This document shows, piece by piece, positions 61,326-64,000 of a stretch of DNA of 64,000 nucleotides. The translations under genes were made by a program, and so were the position numbers. The DNA comes from EW11 sp035765635 (GTDB lineage Bacteria > Verrucomicrobiota > Verrucomicrobiia > Opitutales > Opitutaceae): the NCBI GenBank assembly GCA_035765635.1, contig DASTWZ010000047.1:94210-158209 (forward strand). The letters run 5' to 3'. Below the pieces are notes generated by a model. That model had not been told where the DNA came from. It ran no database searches and worked only from the letters and a program-made list of their open reading frames with translations. How positions within the stretch are numbered: the first letter of the stretch is position 1; every line of letters starts with the position of its first letter.

Positions 61326-62366
61326 ATGAAACTCTCTCTCTTGTTTTTCCCGATCGCCGTGGCGAGTTCCATCGCCGCGGTTGCGGAGACCGAAAAGGTC
61401 CAAGATCCCGTTCCAGTTACCACCGCGCCGTCGTCGCCTTCGCCCTCTCCCGCGCCAGCGGTGAGCAGTGTCCCGCAGCCGACCACTCAGGCGCCGGTCG
61501 CCAACGGCTACGAGTACGAGCAACGTCTCTATGGCCCGAATGCTGCGACCATCGTCGCGCCAGAAAAGGCCAACGAGATCGTGCAGAACTTTCGCAGCGC
61601 GTATGAAAAACTCGGAAAGCCGCGGATCGTTTTCTACGTGAATCGCGATCTCGTGGACGAAGCGTCCGGACTGAAGCTCACCGGTCGCAAGGAGAAGACC
61701 GAGAGCAGCGTCTCTTCGCGCAAGAATTCCTTCGAGGCCGACGCCAACGCGGCCAAGTCGAATGGCGCGAATCCTCAAACACAGGTCAACGTCGCTGTCG
61801 GCGGCGGCAATGCCGGTGGCAATGTCGACAGCGCGCCGGGTCGCGGCAGTTCCGAATCGCGCAGCACGACGGTCACGGGCGAAAACACTTACAGCTCAGC
61901 CGATCGCGCCGCGCCCACGCTCACGGAAAAGTTGACCACTCGCGAAATCGAAACGCTTTTCGGCCGTCCCTTCCGTGCGGCCGGCGCGAAATTGGCCGAT
62001 CAGAAAACGGCGAGTTCTCTTCTCGCGGATTTGCCGATGGACCAATTGACGGTCTCGACCAGCGATGCCGCGCGGCGTGATCGCGAGGCGCTGCAAAAGA
62101 TCGCGGATGTCGCGATCGAGATCCTGGTTTCCAGTCGCAACGTGAAGACCGTCGCGGTTTCCGGCGACAAGACGACGAGCGTCCCCGATATTCAGGTCAC
62201 GGCGATCCGTCTCTCGGACGCGGCCGTCCTAGGTCAGGCGAGCGCGTCGGACATCTTGGGCAGGGATCAGGCGGCTGCGAAGCTGGCCAGCGAGTTCGGC
62301 GCCCGCGATATCACGGAGGCTACCGCGTTGGCGCTGATGGAAGATATCACTCAGGGGACCAAGTAA
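61326..62366 (+). CDS. Exported protein of unknown function in the LpoB group
   Basis: 346 residues. A signal peptide (LSLLFFPIAVASSIAAVA) is followed by a Pro/Ser/Thr linker (about 25-60). A folded N-terminal part (IVQNFRSAYEKLGKPRIVFY, VNRDLVDEASGLKLTGR) resembles a short CsgG/TolB-N-like strand-helix unit, then a Ser/Asn/Gly-rich disordered stretch (about 120-195). The C-terminal part has REIETLFGRPFRAAGAKLAD, RREALQKIADVAIEIL-like and TSVPDIQVTAIRLSDAAVLG, consistent with a CsgG/LpoB-type repeat-binding domain (inference). It lies between YcfL and the COG3014-like lipoprotein, 73 bases after the former, so it probably belongs to the same operon. No named family was recognised. Confidence 0.8.
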   Translation: MKLSLLFFPIAVASSIAAVAETEKVQDPVPVTTAPSSPSPSPAPAVSSVPQPTTQAPVANGYEYEQRLYGPNAATIVAPEKANEIVQNFRSAYEKLGKPRIVFYVNRDLVDEASGLKLTGRKEKTESSVSSRKNSFEADANAAKSNGANPQTQVNVAVGGGNAGGNVDSAPGRGSSESRSTTVTGENTYSSADRAAPTLTEKLTTREIETLFGRPFRAAGAKLADQKTASSLLADLPMDQLTVSTSDAARRDREALQKIADVAIEILVSSRNVKTVAVSGDKTTSVPDIQVTAIRLSDAAVLGQASASDILGRDQAAAKLASEFGARDITEATALALMEDITQGTK

Positions 62367-62451
62367 TTTGATCTGTAAGCCGCGACCGCGGCATTTGACC
62401 GCGGTCCATGCGCCGCCGCATTGTTTCAGTGCGAGCGGCGTCTTTCATTCG

Positions 62452-63699
62452 ATGTTTTTGCAGCAAACGTTCCTTTCCCACTCATCGAGCCGCCTCCGGC
62501 TCACGTCTTTCGCCGCGGCTGCCGGCCTGGCCGCGCTGCTGCTTTCGGGCTGCGCGACCGAGCCGACCGCCGCGTACGTGCCGATCACGGGCGACGCGCT
62601 GGTCGACTACAATGCGCAGCTCGCCGTCGCGAAACCGAAGGACAAAGTGCTTTGGGAATATCGAATCGGCGGCGTGGCGTTGCGCCGCGAAAACTGGGAG
62701 GAAGCGCGCACGAAGTTGGACGATGCGATCGGCCAGGCTGCAGCGAATTTTGGAAACGTGAACGCCGAAGCGGCGCGCTCTCGCCGGATGTTTCACAGCG
62801 AGTCGGACAAGCCCTTCATCGGTGAGCCGTATGAGCGAATCATGGCGGATTTTTATCGCGGCGTGATTTATTGGCGGGATGGAGAGCCGGACAATGCGCG
62901 CGCGCTTTTCCGCACGGCGCAACTCGTGGATAGCGACACAGTCGACAAGACTTACGCGGGCGACTGGGTGCTGCTGGACTATCTCGATGGACTGGCCTCG
63001 GCGAAGCTGGGCGGAGATGGCTCCGATGCACTGGCCCGCGCGCGCGCCAACGCGAAAGCACAGCATCTGGCGACTCCGCCGGATTATGATTTGAAGGCGA
63101 ATGTCATGGTGTTCGTCGAATACGGCCAGGGGCCGAAGAAGTATGCAGGCGGTGAATACGGTGAACAGTTGCGCTTTCTCACCGAGCAATCGCGCGTCGT
63201 TTCGGCCACGCTCGAAGTCGACGGTCGCAAGGTGAAGCTCCCGCCGTATGAGAACATCAATTATCAGGCGACGACCCGCGGCGGCCGGCAGATGGATCAC
63301 ATCCTCGGCAACAAGGCCGTGTTCAAACAAGGGGCCAACACCGTGGGAGATGTCGCGCTGGCCGGCGCGATCGGCACCGCGCAATTTGGCCGCGGAAAAG
63401 ACGCGGATACTGCTGCGCTCGGATTGGCCGCGGTCGGTTTGATCAGCAAACTCGCCTCGTCGGCCACGACGCCTGCCGCGGACATTCGCTGCTGGGACAA
63501 CATTCCGCAGTATCTGAGCTTCGGCGAATTGCGCCTCCCGCCGGGCGATCACCCCGCGACGCTGACGTTTCACGATGCCAGCGGAAGCGTCGTCGGATTG
63601 TTGACGCAACAGTTCACCATCACCGTCCCGCAACCCTCGAGCGCCATCGGTTCCGGCCCAGGCGACACCGTGATCTTCCGCAGCGCCGTGGCCCACTGA
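62452..63699 (+). CDS. COG3014-like lipoprotein
   Basis: 415 residues from ATG 62452. The lipoprotein signal ends AALLLSGCAT (Cys about 34). The N-terminal half is helical, tetratricopeptide-like (VLWEYRIGGVALRRENWEEA, YERIMADFYRGVIYWRDGEP, DNARALFRTAQLV, ADWVLLDYLDGLASAKLGGD-like). The C-terminal half is beta-rich (VFVEYGQGPKKYAGGEYGEQ, DIRCWDNIPQYLSFGELRLP), with a Gly/Ala-rich hydrophobic stretch at about 315-350. This layout matches COG3014 proteins, which neighbour lpoB and ycfL in other bacteria; the function is unknown. An upstream in-frame ATG at 62368 is possible but precedes the signal peptide by 28 residues. Confidence 0.83.
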   Translation: MFLQQTFLSHSSSRLRLTSFAAAAGLAALLLSGCATEPTAAYVPITGDALVDYNAQLAVAKPKDKVLWEYRIGGVALRRENWEEARTKLDDAIGQAAANFGNVNAEAARSRRMFHSESDKPFIGEPYERIMADFYRGVIYWRDGEPDNARALFRTAQLVDSDTVDKTYAGDWVLLDYLDGLASAKLGGDGSDALARARANAKAQHLATPPDYDLKANVMVFVEYGQGPKKYAGGEYGEQLRFLTEQSRVVSATLEVDGRKVKLPPYENINYQATTRGGRQMDHILGNKAVFKQGANTVGDVALAGAIGTAQFGRGKDADTAALGLAAVGLISKLASSATTPAADIRCWDNIPQYLSFGELRLPPGDHPATLTFHDASGSVVGLLTQQFTITVPQPSSAIGSGPGDTVIFRSAVAH

Positions 63700-63812
63700 A
63701 GGCGAAGGCTGAAGGAAGAAGGCTGAAGGCTGAAGGAGGAAGGCTGAAAGCTGAATGATTAACGCCTGCGTGACCGGTCTCCGGGGTAGGGCGAGACCTC
63801 AGGGCGAGCCGC
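63700..63812. repeat. Family D and family G repeat fragments
   Basis: GGCGAAGGCTGAAGGAAGAA through GGAAGGCTGAAAGCTGAATG (63703-63755) is a family D run, starting within four bases of the COG3014-like stop. GGGGTAGGGCGAGACCTCAG...GAGCCG (about 63782-63811) is a family G copy, nearly identical to the piece at 42110 inside the exosortase frame. Confidence 0.75.
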
Positions 63813-63824
63813 CATTGTGAAGAT

Positions 63825-63926
63825 GTGTTCCTTGATGAATATGGACCAAGTGGCTCATGGGTAGATGCCATGAAGCCGACAAGCGGAGCAAGAGGCTCCA
63901 ACTTGTCGGCCTATGATAAACACTAA
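63825..63926 (+). CDS. Short reading frame, possible gene remnant or small gene
   Basis: The frame FLDEYGPSGSWVDAMKPTSG...SAYDKH ends in TAA at 63926 and overlaps the next gene by 14 bases, as real gene pairs often do. A GTG at 63825 could start a 33-residue product. The composition looks protein-like, not repeat-like, unlike the DNA just upstream. It may be the 3' end of a gene cut off by the repeats before it. A GCCGACAAG / CTTGTCGGC hairpin spans 63875-63910. Confidence 0.3.
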   Translation: MFLDEYGPSGSWVDAMKPTSGARGSNLSAYDKH

Positions 63927-64000
63927 CGTTGAAAAGCTACTCGGGCGACTGCTCGGGTCAAAGTCAGAAACGATCAAGGTAGGATGTGACATCCACGCTC
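63913..64000 (+). CDS. Gene cut by the right window edge, unknown function
   Basis: ATG at 63913 opens a frame MINTNVEKLLGRLLGSKSET, then IKVGCDIHA, to the window end (29 residues). The GCDIHA segment resembles the opening of small proteins that begin MGCDIH, but too little is visible to classify it. Its ATG overlaps the previous short frame. Nothing else can be said from these bases. Confidence 0.5.
   Translation, partial: MINTNVEKLLGRLLGSKSETIKVGCDIHA

Noticed and set aside
63870..63935. Integron attC site around the GCCGACAAG hairpin
   Set aside because: The hairpin has no flanking core sites of the GTTRRRY / RYYYAAC type, and the DNA reads as overlapping coding frames.
1..64000. tRNA or rRNA genes
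   Set aside because: No conserved T-loop or rRNA core sequence was noticed by reading; a covariance-model search would be decisive.

Overview
The window is GC-rich DNA from a Gram-negative bacterium, most likely a member of the Verrucomicrobia close to Opitutaceae. That placement is an inference. It rests on a very long TonB receptor with an SPF-type Ton box, an exosortase with a PEP-CTERM target, a fused PutA, a GntR-type regulator with a LacI-type sensor domain, and many nested palindromic repeats built on CCCACGAATCACACGAAG in the intergenic DNA. No rRNA, tRNA, CRISPR array, phage or transposase gene was seen. Both edges cut genes.

Layout. 1-5.1 kb: a secreted PA14 protein cut by the left edge and a TonB-dependent receptor. 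5.7-8.9 kb: a large lipase / M17N-like / CHAT protease fusion. 9.1-13.9 kb: a small TonB-like protein, a chemoreceptor, a nucleotidyltransferase and an esterase gene broken by an amber codon. 14.3-17.4 kb: ECF sigma factor, a probable anti-sigma protein, and a membrane protein joining beta-solenoid-like repeats to an RDD domain. 17.7-22.9 kb: putA (minus strand), then purE and purK (plus strand). 23.5-30.5 kb (minus strand): a gene string of an Mpv17/PMP22-like protein, a DsbD-like protein, a GH20-like glycosidase, XdhC and a MobA-like enzyme. 31-34.4 kb: a CDF metal transporter overlapping an ABC-type permease. 34.5-35.4 kb: an HDOD protein. 35.8-42.9 kb: CreB/CreC-like two-component pair, a VIT/vWA protein with a PEP-CTERM anchor and an exosortase. 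43.3-47 kb: a double-ACT protein and a hybrid histidine kinase. 47.2-54.6 kb (minus strand): LEA-2 lipoprotein, Sel1/coiled-coil/LysM protein, glycerol kinase, GntR/LacI-type regulator and FAD oxidoreductase. 55-59.4 kb: an RND efflux pair. 59.4-63.7 kb: envelope genes including LpoB, YcfL and COG3014-like lipoproteins.

Working together. The CreBC-like pair, VIT/vWA surface protein and exosortase look like a self-contained regulated surface-display module, resembling the proteobacterial dedicated-sortase clusters but using an exosortase. XdhC and the MobA-like enzyme overlap and probably mature a molybdenum hydroxylase encoded elsewhere. The LpoB/YcfL/COG3014 group is an envelope set related to peptidoglycan synthesis. 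The sigma factor, anti-sigma and RDD protein look like an envelope-stress unit.

The most striking feature of the DNA is the repeats. At least four families of nested inverted repeats sit at gene borders. Several supply stop codons, start regions or in-frame linkers to the neighbouring genes (GH20, XdhC, Mpv17-like, exosortase).
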